From Mesorhizobium sp. (GTDB lineage: Bacteria > Pseudomonadota > Alphaproteobacteria > Rhizobiales > Rhizobiaceae), in contig SAPZ01000004.1 of NCBI GenBank assembly GCA_004020875.1, positions 62,001 to 126,000 of the forward strand: a stretch of 64,000 bases of DNA, in the 5' to 3' direction. The notes below the pieces were generated by a model that was not told where the DNA came from, ran no database searches, and saw only the letters and a program-made list of their open reading frames with translations. Positions 15,223 to 23,848 of this stretch are shown here, piece after piece. Positions within the stretch are counted from its first letter, which is position 1. Every line of letters begins with the position of its first letter. A program made the translations under genes and the position numbers.

Positions 15223-15468
15223 TCACTTGACCTTCTTGATCTCCGGGCCCGCCGGCTGGTCGGTCGCTGGAGCCGGCGTGCAATCCTGCCCCTTGCACTC
15301 CAAGGCGGGATCGTCCTTCGCCGGCAGACAGTTCTGACCCTTGCAGTGAATTGCCGGCTGCGCCGCATCGCCGTTTGGCTGGGTGGGCTGATCCTCGGCC
15401 CGGACGGGCTGCAACCCGGCCGGGCAGGTCATTGCCGCGCACAAGAGCGCTGTCCAAAGCAGGTTCAT
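15223..15468 (-). CDS. Small exported protein with two CKGQ(N/D)C motifs
   Basis: An 81-residue protein with a signal peptide (MNLLWTALLCAAMTCPAG, cleavage near VRA). The mature part is Pro and Gln rich and carries a duplicated cysteine motif, HCKGQNCLPAKDD then ECKGQDCTPAPAT, 18 residues apart. Paired CxxxxC motifs could bind a metal or form disulfides. The family is not recognised. The ATG at 15468 follows GGAGG at spacing 5, so the 144-codon frame from 15657 is not used. A 9-bp inverted repeat in the leader (15485-15493 with 15520-15528) precedes it. Confidence 0.6.
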   Translation of the reverse strand: MNLLWTALLCAAMTCPAGLQPVRAEDQPTQPNGDAAQPAIHCKGQNCLPAKDDPALECKGQDCTPAPATDQPAGPEIKKVK

Positions 15469-15699
15469 CCGCGCCTCCAGGGCTGGGAGCCGGCAGAACC
15501 TTACACTTTCGAGCTGAGACCGGCTCCCGCCGTCCGCGAACGGCGTTAACGGTGCGTTTCCGCTGCCTTGGTTGCGGCGGAACTGGCGCTCGCAATCCAT
15601 TCCGGTGTCGGCCAACGGCTTGTACTTGATGTTGACTAATTTTGACACATCATACACTGTCCGATGGCAAATAAACCGACAACATTCGAGTAAACGCCA

Positions 15700-16842
15700 A
15701 TGTGCTGTCGGCGGGGGATGAAATTGAGTGCTGCTTTCCGCTTTTCAAGAAAGCTCGTTCTGAGTTCTGCAGCTGTTGGGGTAGCGATAGTCTCTCAGGT
15801 GGCCTATGCCAAGGATCCTGACTTTGACGAGAGCCACGGATTTCTTCGTGTTGCAATTAATGGGAAAAACTATCGCCTCGATAGCTATTCAGTGAAGCCA
15901 GCGGATGCAAAAGGACCATTGCCGCTTGCTTTAATTACGAACGGCACAGCTGGTACAGCTGCAGAGATCCGGGCTGAAAATACAGCGAAATTCGAGCCCC
16001 GCGCGCGCGATCTGGCAATAAGAGGTTGGCTTGCGGTTGTTGTTATCCGAAGGGGCTATGGTAGATCCGATGGCTCCATACCACCGGATGGATGCAAGAA
16101 ACCGCACGTCAAGCAGGATCTTGATCTCGCCGCCGACGATCTGCAGGCCGCCATCGACGTCTTGAAGAATCGGCCTGATGTGGATGCATCACGCATCGTT
16201 GCTATCGGTGGTTCGACCGGGGGTGCAACTGCTATCGCGCTGGGAGCGCGCAATCCGCCTGGTCTTGTCGGTGTTGTAAGTGTCTCCGGAGGCTTGCGCC
16301 TCAACTGTGCGGGATGGGAAGACGAGCTTCTCAAGGCATATAAAGAATATGGCGCGACTAGCCATGTTCCCAACCTTTGGCTTTACGCCAAGAATGATAG
16401 CTATTTTGGACCGGATTTGGCGGAGCATTTGCATGGCGCCTTCGCCAAAGGCGGTTCGACTGTGGATTTTTTCGAAGTCGAGCCATTTAACGACGAAGGT
16501 CACAAGCTTCTTATCGACGGTGGAATGCAGTGGCTCGGAAAGTTGGATGATTTTCTCCGGAAACGCGGTCTGCCAACCTGGAATTACTCCAATGTTTCAC
16601 AGTTGATGGGCAGACTCGGATTGGCGCAAGACGAGTCGGTCATAGCGGACTATTTCACTGCCCCGACACCTAAAGCATTCGCCTTCTCTCCTAACACTCT
16701 AAATTTCTCTTACCAATATGACGGCAAGTACGGCCTTGCCGCCAACCGTGATGCGGCACTGGCAAGTTGTGCGAAGGCGAACAGCACCGACTGCGGGATT
16801 GTGATGGAGAACAACCGCTGGGTCGGGGCCGGGACACAATGA
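15700..16842 (+). CDS. Secreted alpha/beta hydrolase (dienelactone hydrolase-like)
   Basis: A 380-residue exported hydrolase. After a signal peptide (about residues 7-37, ending VAYA) comes an alpha/beta fold. The nucleophile Ser is in GGSTGGA, the acid Asp in YAKNDSYF and the His in NDEGHKLL, giving a full catalytic triad. An extra tail of about 60 residues (YDGKYGLAANRDAALASCAK to the end) has two cysteines and is not part of the usual fold. Codon use and base composition are visibly less GC-rich than in neighbours (TTA, AAT, TTT codons are common). It ends 40 nt from the 3' end of tRNA-Glu, which suggests acquisition. ATG at 15718 is an alternative start. Confidence 0.78.
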   Translation: MCCRRGMKLSAAFRFSRKLVLSSAAVGVAIVSQVAYAKDPDFDESHGFLRVAINGKNYRLDSYSVKPADAKGPLPLALITNGTAGTAAEIRAENTAKFEPRARDLAIRGWLAVVVIRRGYGRSDGSIPPDGCKKPHVKQDLDLAADDLQAAIDVLKNRPDVDASRIVAIGGSTGGATAIALGARNPPGLVGVVSVSGGLRLNCAGWEDELLKAYKEYGATSHVPNLWLYAKNDSYFGPDLAEHLHGAFAKGGSTVDFFEVEPFNDEGHKLLIDGGMQWLGKLDDFLRKRGLPTWNYSNVSQLMGRLGLAQDESVIADYFTAPTPKAFAFSPNTLNFSYQYDGKYGLAANRDAALASCAKANSTDCGIVMENNRWVGAGTQ

Positions 16843-16881
16843 GCGCCGTCAGCTGTCCGGGACATTGTGGAAGAGAGGATC

Positions 16882-16956
16882 TGGTACGCCCAAGGGGAAT
16901 CGAACCCCTGTTACCGCCGTGAAAGGGCGGTGTCCTAACCGCTAGACGATGGGCGC
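16882..16956 (-). tRNA. tRNA-Glu (anticodon TTC)
   Basis: The minus strand reads GCGCCCA at the 5' end, a D-arm with AGCGGTTAGG, anticodon stem CCGCC/GGCGG around CTTTCAC (anticodon TTC), T-arm GGGGTTCGATTCCCC and an encoded CCA at 16882-16884. The acceptor stem pairs fully with one G-T. The promoter is at 16972-17000. Confidence 0.96.
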
Positions 16957-16971
16957 GCTCAGACGAAGCGG

Positions 16972-17000
16972 CTTATAATTGTGTTGTTGGCTACCGGCAA
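16972..17000 (-). promoter_or_regulatory. Promoter of tRNA-Glu
   Basis: On the minus strand, TTGCCG (16995-17000) and TATAAG (16972-16977) are separated by exactly 17 nt and lie 15 nt upstream of the mature 5' end. This fits a sigma-70-type promoter. Confidence 0.55.
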
Positions 17001-17099
17001 CCCATCTGCCGCCATATGCGACAACTTTTTTCACGGCGCCGTGCAACGCGAGCTTTGGGCAAAAAGTGGGCTGCGAACGAGGCCGAGGGACAGGCGGGC

Positions 17100-18413
17100 T
17101 CAGCCGTCTTCCCCACCGCCGCTGCGGCGACGGCAGCGCCAGTTCCAGTCGCGCTCCGGGCCGACGTCGATATGGACGGATTCGGTGTGGCAGTAGGTGC
17201 CGACGCCGCCGCGGCCGGGCATTGAGCGGACATAGCTCGCCAACTCCCACTTCGAGACGCCGGGCAACTGGATGTCGGCGGCGGCGCAGTACATGTGCAG
17301 CGAGTTCTTGGCGCCGTTGGCGCGGCGGTTGCGCGAGGGATCGCGGTAGCCGGAGGTGACCACCATCTTGCGGCCGAAATGGCCCTCGATCGTCTTCAGC
17401 ACCCGCACCAGCGACGGTTTCAGGCAGGCGACGTCGACGCTTTCGTTCTGCTTCAGAAGGCCGTTGGGCGCGAGTCTTGCCATGCCGGCGGCCGAGGCCA
17501 CTTGGTAGGAACCGCCACCGCCCTCATCCTCGTTGAGGTCGACGTCGCTCTCGTCGTCGATGCCGGACTTGCGCTTGATCTCGAATAGCGCGGTCTGGCG
17601 CACGCCGGGAAGGGCGTCGGCGCCGGTGATGTGATAGCTCGGGTCGTCGAGCGAGGCCAGTTGCACCGGTTTTGCGGCGGGTGTCGCGGAGGCCAGCTCA
17701 ACAATCGGCTTGGCAGGGGCGGGCGCGGCGGTTGCGGTCTTGGCCTGCGCCGCCGGTTGATCGCCGGAGCGCGAATTGATCAGCGGCGTGGGCGCGGCCG
17801 AAGCCGGCGTGGTGCTGAACAGCGAGGCAAACAGGCTCTTCTTTGGCGCGGCGACCTGTGGCTGCGCCGGCTCGCCGGCGGTCACATAGACGCCGTTGCT
17901 CATGGCCTGCGTTGTCGCCTGCGCCTTCGACGCAATGGCGGCGGCATCGCCGGCGGCGACCTGCTGGGCGACGGCTTGCGTCTGTTCCGCCGTCTGCGCC
18001 GGCTGAACCAGCGGTTGCGGTGTGTTCCCGGCAATCGCGGTGGCGCCCGCGGGCACGGCAACGGCAGGGAACGCGGCCTGCGGTCGCGTCTCCGGCACAA
18101 ACGCGACCTTCTCGGGCAAAGGCGTGTCGCCTTCGCTCATCACGGTCGCTGCCGTATCGGTGGTTGCGGATGCCGCTTGGGCCGACGAATCGGCGGTTGC
18201 TGCCGTCTTGGCGCCGGATGTCGCGCTCATTTCGGCGGCGGTTGAATTATAGGCGGGCGAAACCACCGACATCGTCGGGTCGCCGGTCGATGTGCAGGAG
18301 GCCAGAAGCACGGACAAAAGCGCTGCCACTATGCTGCGACCTTCCCTTCGTGCAAGACGCCAACCTGCTGATTTCAAAATAAATTCCCCCTCGGCATCCG
18401 GTCGGTCTGTCAT
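17100..18413 (-). CDS. Lipoprotein with C-terminal peptidase M15A/DUF882-like domain
   Basis: A 437-residue lipoprotein. The N-terminus has a hydrophobic stretch ending in the lipobox VLLASC. Residues 40-300 are Ala, Gln, Pro and Thr rich and low in complexity, probably a periplasmic spacer. The last 130 residues form an M15A-like zinc domain: SGYRDPSRNRR, NSLHMYCAAADIQ (His and Asp) and ESVHIDVGP (His), the D-Ala-D-Ala carboxypeptidase-type ligands. It likely trims or binds peptidoglycan from an outer or inner membrane anchor. The ATG at 18413 leaves a long N-region before the lipobox. A TTG at 18377 would shorten it. Confidence 0.83.
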   Translation of the reverse strand: MTDRPDAEGEFILKSAGWRLARREGRSIVAALLSVLLASCTSTGDPTMSVVSPAYNSTAAEMSATSGAKTAATADSSAQAASATTDTAATVMSEGDTPLPEKVAFVPETRPQAAFPAVAVPAGATAIAGNTPQPLVQPAQTAEQTQAVAQQVAAGDAAAIASKAQATTQAMSNGVYVTAGEPAQPQVAAPKKSLFASLFSTTPASAAPTPLINSRSGDQPAAQAKTATAAPAPAKPIVELASATPAAKPVQLASLDDPSYHITGADALPGVRQTALFEIKRKSGIDDESDVDLNEDEGGGGSYQVASAAGMARLAPNGLLKQNESVDVACLKPSLVRVLKTIEGHFGRKMVVTSGYRDPSRNRRANGAKNSLHMYCAAADIQLPGVSKWELASYVRSMPGRGGVGTYCHTESVHIDVGPERDWNWRCRRRSGGGEDG

Positions 18414-18598
18414 CGCGGCGCCACTCCAGCATTGCGCCGCGATAACCCTCCTGTTCCCAACCGGAAACGGGATATGTGTCGAATCTGCAAGCCCCGGAAT
18501 TATTCTGCGTCTGAAGGCGAATTGAGGCCGTGAAACGATTGACGCCACCATTTCGCCCTGTTTTGGCGGCCCGTCAACTCACCAGACATTACAGTCCG

Positions 18599-20434
18599 TT
18601 ACACGCGCACCTTGACATAAGTCCCCGGCGCATCTCCCAAGGTTTTCATGCGCTTGCCGGGTTTGCGGGCGGTCACGCGGATGTTGTCCTGGTTCTCGAT
18701 CCAGTGCTGCCAGTGGGTCCACCAGGACCCCTGATGCTCATGGGCCGCGGCGAGCCACGCGTCGAAGTCGCCCACCGGTTTGCCGCCGGTCCAGTACTGA
18801 TATTTCCTGGCGGCAGGCGGGTTGACGACGCCTGCGATGTGGCCAGAACCCGCCATCACATACTCGACGTCGCCGCCGAAGAACCGTGAGCCCAGGAATA
18901 CCGAAAGCGCTGGCGCGATGTGGTCTTCTTTCGTGGCAAGGTTGTAGACGGGGATGGTGATGTCGGCCAGGGAGACGGTGCGGCCGGCAAGCTCCATCGT
19001 GCCGCGCGAGAGATTGTTCTCAAGATAGCAGTTGCGCAGATAGAAGGAGTGGTTGGCCGCCGCCATGCGCGTGGAATCGGAATTCCAGTAGAGCAGGTCG
19101 AAGGGCAGGGGCTCCTTCCCGCGCATGTAGTTGTTGATGACATAGGGCCAGATCAAGTCGCCCGAGCGCAGCATGTTGAAGGCGGTGGCCATCTTGGTGC
19201 CTTCGAGATAGCCCTTCTCGCTCATCGAGCGCTCGACGGCTGCGACCTGGTCCTCATCGACGAAGACCTTGAGGTCGCCGGCATGGGTGAAGTCGACCTG
19301 CGTGGTGAAGAAGGTGGCTGATTTGATGCGGTGGTCGCCTTCCTGCGCCAACAGCGCGAGGGCCGCGGCAAGCAGCGTGCCGCCGACGCAATAGCCGATG
19401 GCGTTGACTTCCTTCTCGCCGGTCGCCTTCTCAACAATGTCGAGGCCGTATTGCAGGCCTTCGCGGATATAGGCCTCCCAGCCCTTGGCGCCGTGGCGCT
19501 CGTCGGGGTTGATCCAGGAGATGACGAAGACCGTGTGGCCCTGCTCGATCGCCCAGCGGATGAAGGATTTCTGTGGGTTGAGGTCGAGGATGTAGAACTT
19601 GTTGATCCATGGCGGGCAGATCAGCAGCGGCCGCTTCAACACCGTCTCCGTCACCGGGTCGTATTGAATGATCTCGGCGACATCGCTGCGGCCGATCACC
19701 TTGCCGGGCGTGGTGGCGATGTTCTTGCCAATTTCGAAGGGCGTGTAGTCGGCCTGGCGCAGTTTCAGGTCACCGCGGCCGGCCGCGATGTCCTCGGCCA
19801 GCATCTTCATGCCGCGCACCAGGTTCTCGCCGTTGGAGGCGACAGTCTCGCGGAACAGCTCCGGATTGGTCAGGATGAAGTTCGACGGCGCGATCGCGTT
19901 CGACACCTGCTTGACGTAGAAGCTCGCCTTGTGGCGGGTGTGATCGTCCAAGCCCTCGGCGTGCTCGACCAGCTCGTTCGCCCAGCGGGAAGTGACAAGA
20001 TAGGCCTGCTTCAGGAAGTCGAAGAAGGCGTTGCGGCCCCATTCGGGGTCCTGGAAGCGCTTGTCGCCGCGCTCGGGCTGAACCGCGTCCTGTGGCGCCT
20101 CGGCATTGGGATTGACCTTCTGGATGGCGTTCGCCCAGACCGTCATATAGCCGGCGAACAGTCGCGTCTGCGCTTCGAGCGCGCGTTGAGGGTCGCCAAG
20201 CCAGTACTCCGAGAGCTTGGAGAATGTCTTGACCATGTCGACGACCGGTTCGGCGACATGGTCGCGCACCTCGCCTTTCTCGCGCGGCTCGGTCCAGGCG
20301 GAAGCCGCCTTGCCGGCCTGCTCGATCATGCGGGCCATGTTCAAGGCAAAGCGCTCGGGGTCCTTCACCAGATATTGCTCGATGGCCGAAGGTCCGCCAT
20401 TTTCCGCTTTGTCCGAATCGTCAGGTTTGGACAT
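18599..20434 (-). CDS. phaC: Poly(3-hydroxyalkanoate) synthase, class I
   Basis: Polymerises 3-hydroxybutyryl-CoA into PHB storage granules. At 611 residues it has the length of class I synthases. The alpha/beta-hydrolase core carries the lipase-box-like GYCVGG with nucleophile Cys349, Asp504 in KEDHIAP and His532 in GSGHIAG. The N-terminal domain and the PPWINKFYILDL segment are typical. The ATG at 20434 follows GGGAGGAA at spacing 11. The frame is open to 20695, but across the divergent lipoprotein gene. No phaA, phaB or phasin gene is adjacent, so the pathway is split in this genome, as is usual in rhizobia. Confidence 0.96.
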   Translation of the reverse strand: MSKPDDSDKAENGGPSAIEQYLVKDPERFALNMARMIEQAGKAASAWTEPREKGEVRDHVAEPVVDMVKTFSKLSEYWLGDPQRALEAQTRLFAGYMTVWANAIQKVNPNAEAPQDAVQPERGDKRFQDPEWGRNAFFDFLKQAYLVTSRWANELVEHAEGLDDHTRHKASFYVKQVSNAIAPSNFILTNPELFRETVASNGENLVRGMKMLAEDIAAGRGDLKLRQADYTPFEIGKNIATTPGKVIGRSDVAEIIQYDPVTETVLKRPLLICPPWINKFYILDLNPQKSFIRWAIEQGHTVFVISWINPDERHGAKGWEAYIREGLQYGLDIVEKATGEKEVNAIGYCVGGTLLAAALALLAQEGDHRIKSATFFTTQVDFTHAGDLKVFVDEDQVAAVERSMSEKGYLEGTKMATAFNMLRSGDLIWPYVINNYMRGKEPLPFDLLYWNSDSTRMAAANHSFYLRNCYLENNLSRGTMELAGRTVSLADITIPVYNLATKEDHIAPALSVFLGSRFFGGDVEYVMAGSGHIAGVVNPPAARKYQYWTGGKPVGDFDAWLAAAHEHQGSWWTHWQHWIENQDNIRVTARKPGKRMKTLGDAPGTYVKVRV

Positions 20435-20531
20435 GGTCCGCGGGGTTCCTCCCGGAGCGTTTTCTTGACATATTACCATGGGACATCTGACCGGGTCCAA
20501 TTTGCTGTAACCCGGCTGCCAGGAAAACAAT

Positions 20532-20939
20532 ATGACGATTAATGTTGGCGGGACTTTTTTCCTCAGGCTCGGTTCTCTCTGCCGCAAGGCGGCCCTGGCC
20601 GGGCTGGTCGGCGTGCTGTTGCCCGCCAGCGGCTGCACGAGCACCAGCACCAACAATGTAGCGCCGACAGCCTTGACCGAAGGCCCGAAGGACACCGGCT
20701 CCTACCCGAACCTCAACATCCCGCCGCAGGTGGCCGCCAAGCAGTTCACCAAGGAGGAGACCGCGGCGAACCTGGCCAAGCTCAAGGCCGAGCAGCAGGC
20801 GCAGAATGCCAAGGGCGGCAGCGTCAAGGCGCCGACGAATTCCGCGGCGCTGAAGACGCTTGCCAAGACGCATGGCGGCGACACGCTGAAGCAGATCGAG
20901 GGCAAATGCGACCCGACCCTCGACCCTAACTGCAATTAG
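20532..20939 (+). CDS. Small lipoprotein, unknown function
   Basis: A 135-residue lipoprotein with signal peptide and lipobox LPASGC (Cys35), followed by a Ser/Thr/Asn linker. The mature protein has a Lys/Ala/Gln-rich helix (residues 72-98, likely coiled coil) and ends with a Cys pair in GKCDPTLDPNCN. It reads divergently from phaC with 97 nt between the starts. TTGACA at 20466-20471 could be its -35 element. Similar short lipoproteins precede the aminotransferase gene in other rhizobia as far as I recall, with no assigned role. The family is not recognised. Confidence 0.72.
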   Translation: MTINVGGTFFLRLGSLCRKAALAGLVGVLLPASGCTSTSTNNVAPTALTEGPKDTGSYPNLNIPPQVAAKQFTKEETAANLAKLKAEQQAQNAKGGSVKAPTNSAALKTLAKTHGGDTLKQIEGKCDPTLDPNCN

Positions 20940-20987
20940 GTTTATATCGCGCGCCGAAAGCGCCCCCTTCGATCGTCTGGAACTCCA

Positions 20988-22205
20988 ATGGAAGAATTTC
21001 ACAAGGTCCGCCGGCTTCCGCCTTACGTGTTCGAGCAGGTCAACCGGCTGAAGGCCAGCGCCCGTTCGCGCGGCGCCGACATCATCGACCTTGGCATGGG
21101 CAATCCGGACCTGCCGACGCCGAAGGCCATCGTCGACAAATTGTGCGAGGTGGTGCGTGATCCGCGCACGCATCGCTATTCGTCCTCGCGCGGCATTCCG
21201 GGCCTGCGCCGCGCCCAAGCCAACTACTACGCCCGCCGCTTCGGCGTGAAGCTCAATCCCGACACCCAGGTGGTGGCCACGCTCGGCTCGAAGGAAGGCT
21301 TCGCCAACATGGCGCAGGCGATCACCGCGCCGGGCGACGTCATTCTGTGCCCCAACCCGACCTATCCGATCCACGCCTTCGGCTTCATCATGTCGGGCGG
21401 CGTCATCCGCTCGCTGCAGGTCGAGCCGGACGACGGTTTCATCCCGGCGGTCGAGCGCGGTATCCGCCACTCGATCCCGAAGCCGCTGGCGCTGATCCTC
21501 AACTATCCGTCGAACCCTACGGCGCTGGTCGCCTCGCTCGACTTCTACAAGGATGTGGTCGCCTTCGCGAAGAAGAACGACATCATCATCCTGTCCGATC
21601 TTGCCTATTCCGAGATCTATTTCGACGGCAATCCGCCGCCTTCGGTGCTGCAGGTGCCGGGCGCGATGGACATCTGCGTCGAGTTCACCTCGATGTCGAA
21701 GACCTTCTCCATGCCGGGCTGGCGCATGGGCTTCGCCGTCGGCAACGAGCGGCTGATCTCGGCGCTGACGCGAGTGAAGTCCTATCTCGACTATGGCGCC
21801 TTCACGCCGATCCAGGTGGCGGCGGCGCACGCGCTGAACGGCGACGGAGCCGACATCGAGGAGGTTCGCGAGGTCTACCACAAGCGGCGTGACGTGATGG
21901 TCGATTCCTTCGGCCGCGCCGGCTGGACCATTCCCGCGCCCGCGGCTTCGATGTTCGCCTGGGCGCCGATCCCGGAACAGTTCCGCCATCTCGGCTCGCT
22001 CGAATTCTCCAAGCTGCTCATCGAGCATGCGGATGTCGCGGTGGCGCCGGGCATCGGCTTCGGCGAGCACGGCGACGATTATGTGCGCGTGGCGCTGGTC
22101 GAGAACGAGCACCGGATCCGTCAGGCTGCGCGCAACATCAAGCGCTTCCTGGCATCGACCGCCAAGCAGCCCAACAATGTGGTGCCGCTCGCCGCTCGGC
22201 GCTGA
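20988..22205 (+). CDS. alaC: Alanine/2-oxoglutarate-type aminotransferase AlaC
   Basis: A PLP-dependent fold type I aminotransferase of 405 residues. It aligns closely with E. coli AlaC from the N-terminus (RRLPPYVFEQVNRLK, IIDLGMGNPDLPTP) to the C-terminus (SPGIGFG-type VAPGIGFGEHGDDYVR). The PLP lysine is Lys238 in SMSKTFSMPGWRMGF. Conserved PNPTYPIH and NYPSNPTA motifs are present. It probably makes alanine from pyruvate and glutamate. Databases often label such proteins LL-diaminopimelate aminotransferase, which I think is less likely because the AlaC match runs end to end. It lies 42 nt before hom, likely one operon. Confidence 0.85.
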   Translation: MEEFHKVRRLPPYVFEQVNRLKASARSRGADIIDLGMGNPDLPTPKAIVDKLCEVVRDPRTHRYSSSRGIPGLRRAQANYYARRFGVKLNPDTQVVATLGSKEGFANMAQAITAPGDVILCPNPTYPIHAFGFIMSGGVIRSLQVEPDDGFIPAVERGIRHSIPKPLALILNYPSNPTALVASLDFYKDVVAFAKKNDIIILSDLAYSEIYFDGNPPPSVLQVPGAMDICVEFTSMSKTFSMPGWRMGFAVGNERLISALTRVKSYLDYGAFTPIQVAAAHALNGDGADIEEVREVYHKRRDVMVDSFGRAGWTIPAPAASMFAWAPIPEQFRHLGSLEFSKLLIEHADVAVAPGIGFGEHGDDYVRVALVENEHRIRQAARNIKRFLASTAKQPNNVVPLAARR

Positions 22206-22247
22206 GTCTGCCTAATATTTCTGGATTTTTGAGGGGCGTCGCCGGAC

Positions 22248-23561
22248 ATGGCTGAAGCGTTGCGTGTTGGAATTGCCGGCCTCGGCACGGTTGGCGCCTC
22301 GGTGGCGCGCGTGCTGCGCGACAAGGCGGCGGAGCTCACCCGCCAATGCGGTCGCGACATCGTCGTGACCGCCGTTTCCGCCCGCGACCGGAAACGCGAC
22401 CGCGGTATCGATCTCAGCGCCGCGACATGGTTCGACGATCCGATCAAGTTGGCAGAAAAGGCCGATATCGATGTCTTCGTAGAGCTGATCGGCGGCGACG
22501 AAGGGCCGGCCCGGCTGGCGGTGAAGGCGGCGCTCGAGGCCGGTCGGCATGTCGTCACCGCCAACAAGGCGTTGCTTGCCAAGCATGGCGTGGCGCTTGC
22601 CGAGATCGCCGAGAAGAAGGGCGTTCTGCTCAACTACGAAGCGGCGGTGGCCGGCGGCATCCCGGTCATCAAGACGATGCGCGAGGCAATGGCCGGCAAC
22701 GCGGTGACGCGTGTCTTCGGCATTCTCAACGGCACCTGCAACTACATCCTGACCCGCATGGAGGCCGAAGGCATCTCCTTCGATGCCTGCCTGAAGGACG
22801 CGCAGCGGCTGGGCTACGCCGAGGCCGATCCGACCTTCGACATCGAAGGCCATGACACGGCCCACAAGCTTTCGATCCTGACCAGCCTTGCCTTCGGCAC
22901 GAAGATCGCCGCCAACGACATCTATATGGAAGGCATTTCCAACATCACCCAGGCCGATATCCGCGCCGCGGCAGATCTCGGCTACCGCATCAAGCTGCTC
23001 GGCGTCGCGCAGCGCACCGAGAGTGGCATCGAGCAGCGCGTCCATCCAACGATGGTGCCGACGGCCTCCGTCATCGCGCAGGTGCACGGCGTCACCAACG
23101 CCGTGGCGATCGAGACCGACATTCTGGGCGAGCTTCTGCTTTCCGGTCCAGGCGCCGGCGGCAATGCCACCGCGTCGGCGGTGATCGGCGACATCGCCGA
23201 TATCGCCAAGAGCCGGCCCGGCTTCCAGCATGCTCCGGTGTTCGGCTGGCCGGCGAAGGAGTTGAAGCCTTATAAGAAGGCCCAGATGCGCAGCCATGCC
23301 GGCGGCTACTTCATCCGGCTGACCGTGCATGACCGCATCGGGGTCTTCGCGGCCATAGCCAAGCGCATGGCCGACAACGACATCTCGCTGGAATCGATCG
23401 TCCAGCAAGCAGCCGGCACGGAGACAGAGGCGCAGAAGACGGTCATCCTCGTCACCCACGAGACAACGGAAGCGGCGGTGCGCAAGGCGGTCGAAGGCAT
23501 CACCAAGGACGGTCATCTGACCGACAAGCCCCAGGTGATCCGCATCGAGCGGGCGGAATAG
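22248..23561 (+). CDS. hom: Homoserine dehydrogenase
   Basis: NAD(P)-dependent reduction of aspartate semialdehyde to homoserine, the branch to threonine and methionine. At 437 residues the protein has a Rossmann domain (GIAGLGTVGASVARVL at 9-24), the catalytic domain with NGTCNYILTRM and the substrate-binding GYAEADPTFDIEGHD, and a C-terminal ACT domain (YFIRLTVHDRIGVFAAIAKRM onward, about residues 350-430) for threonine feedback inhibition. The ATG at 22248 gives the standard N-terminus. It follows alaC and precedes glpX, from which it is separated by a structured 287-nt leader. Confidence 0.96.
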   Translation: MAEALRVGIAGLGTVGASVARVLRDKAAELTRQCGRDIVVTAVSARDRKRDRGIDLSAATWFDDPIKLAEKADIDVFVELIGGDEGPARLAVKAALEAGRHVVTANKALLAKHGVALAEIAEKKGVLLNYEAAVAGGIPVIKTMREAMAGNAVTRVFGILNGTCNYILTRMEAEGISFDACLKDAQRLGYAEADPTFDIEGHDTAHKLSILTSLAFGTKIAANDIYMEGISNITQADIRAAADLGYRIKLLGVAQRTESGIEQRVHPTMVPTASVIAQVHGVTNAVAIETDILGELLLSGPGAGGNATASAVIGDIADIAKSRPGFQHAPVFGWPAKELKPYKKAQMRSHAGGYFIRLTVHDRIGVFAAIAKRMADNDISLESIVQQAAGTETEAQKTVILVTHETTEAAVRKAVEGITKDGHLTDKPQVIRIERAE

Positions 23562-23748
23562 GATCGATTGTCAATCGCGCTCGGCCCGTTTTCCGTTTTA
23601 ATGTTATGCGGCCTTTGTCGACGATGCCGGCGACCTTTCCCGGGCGGACGGCCCTGGTCATACTTCGCTTAATCGATTGATATTGCTGTGATTTCAAAAA
23701 ATGACAGTCGCGGTCTTGCCGTTGTCATGGAGCTTTGCCAGAAGAAGT

Positions 23749-23815
23749 CCGCCTCTGGCGGGAGGCGGGAGCAATCCACGGGAGACGACCCATCGGGTCC
23801 TTCGACCACGGATTG
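23749..23815 (+). promoter_or_regulatory. Structured leader upstream of glpX
   Basis: Three perfect stems lie close together. CCGCCTC (23749-23755) pairs with GAGGCGG (23762-23768). CAATCC (23772-23777) pairs with GGATTG (23810-23815) and encloses GACCC-ATC-GGGTC (23787-23799). The last stem ends 19 nt before the glpX ribosome site. No known riboswitch class is recognised. Confidence 0.45.
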
Positions 23816-23848
23816 TCCGAAGCAAACAGTCAACGAGGAATGCCCTTC

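Noticed and set aside
20421..22112. A 563-codon antisense frame opposite alaC, and similar long frames opposite hom, phaC and the M20 gene.
   Set aside because: They are mirror frames of GC-rich genes, rich in Arg, His and Ala, with no domains or ribosome sites. The opposite strands carry recognised enzymes.
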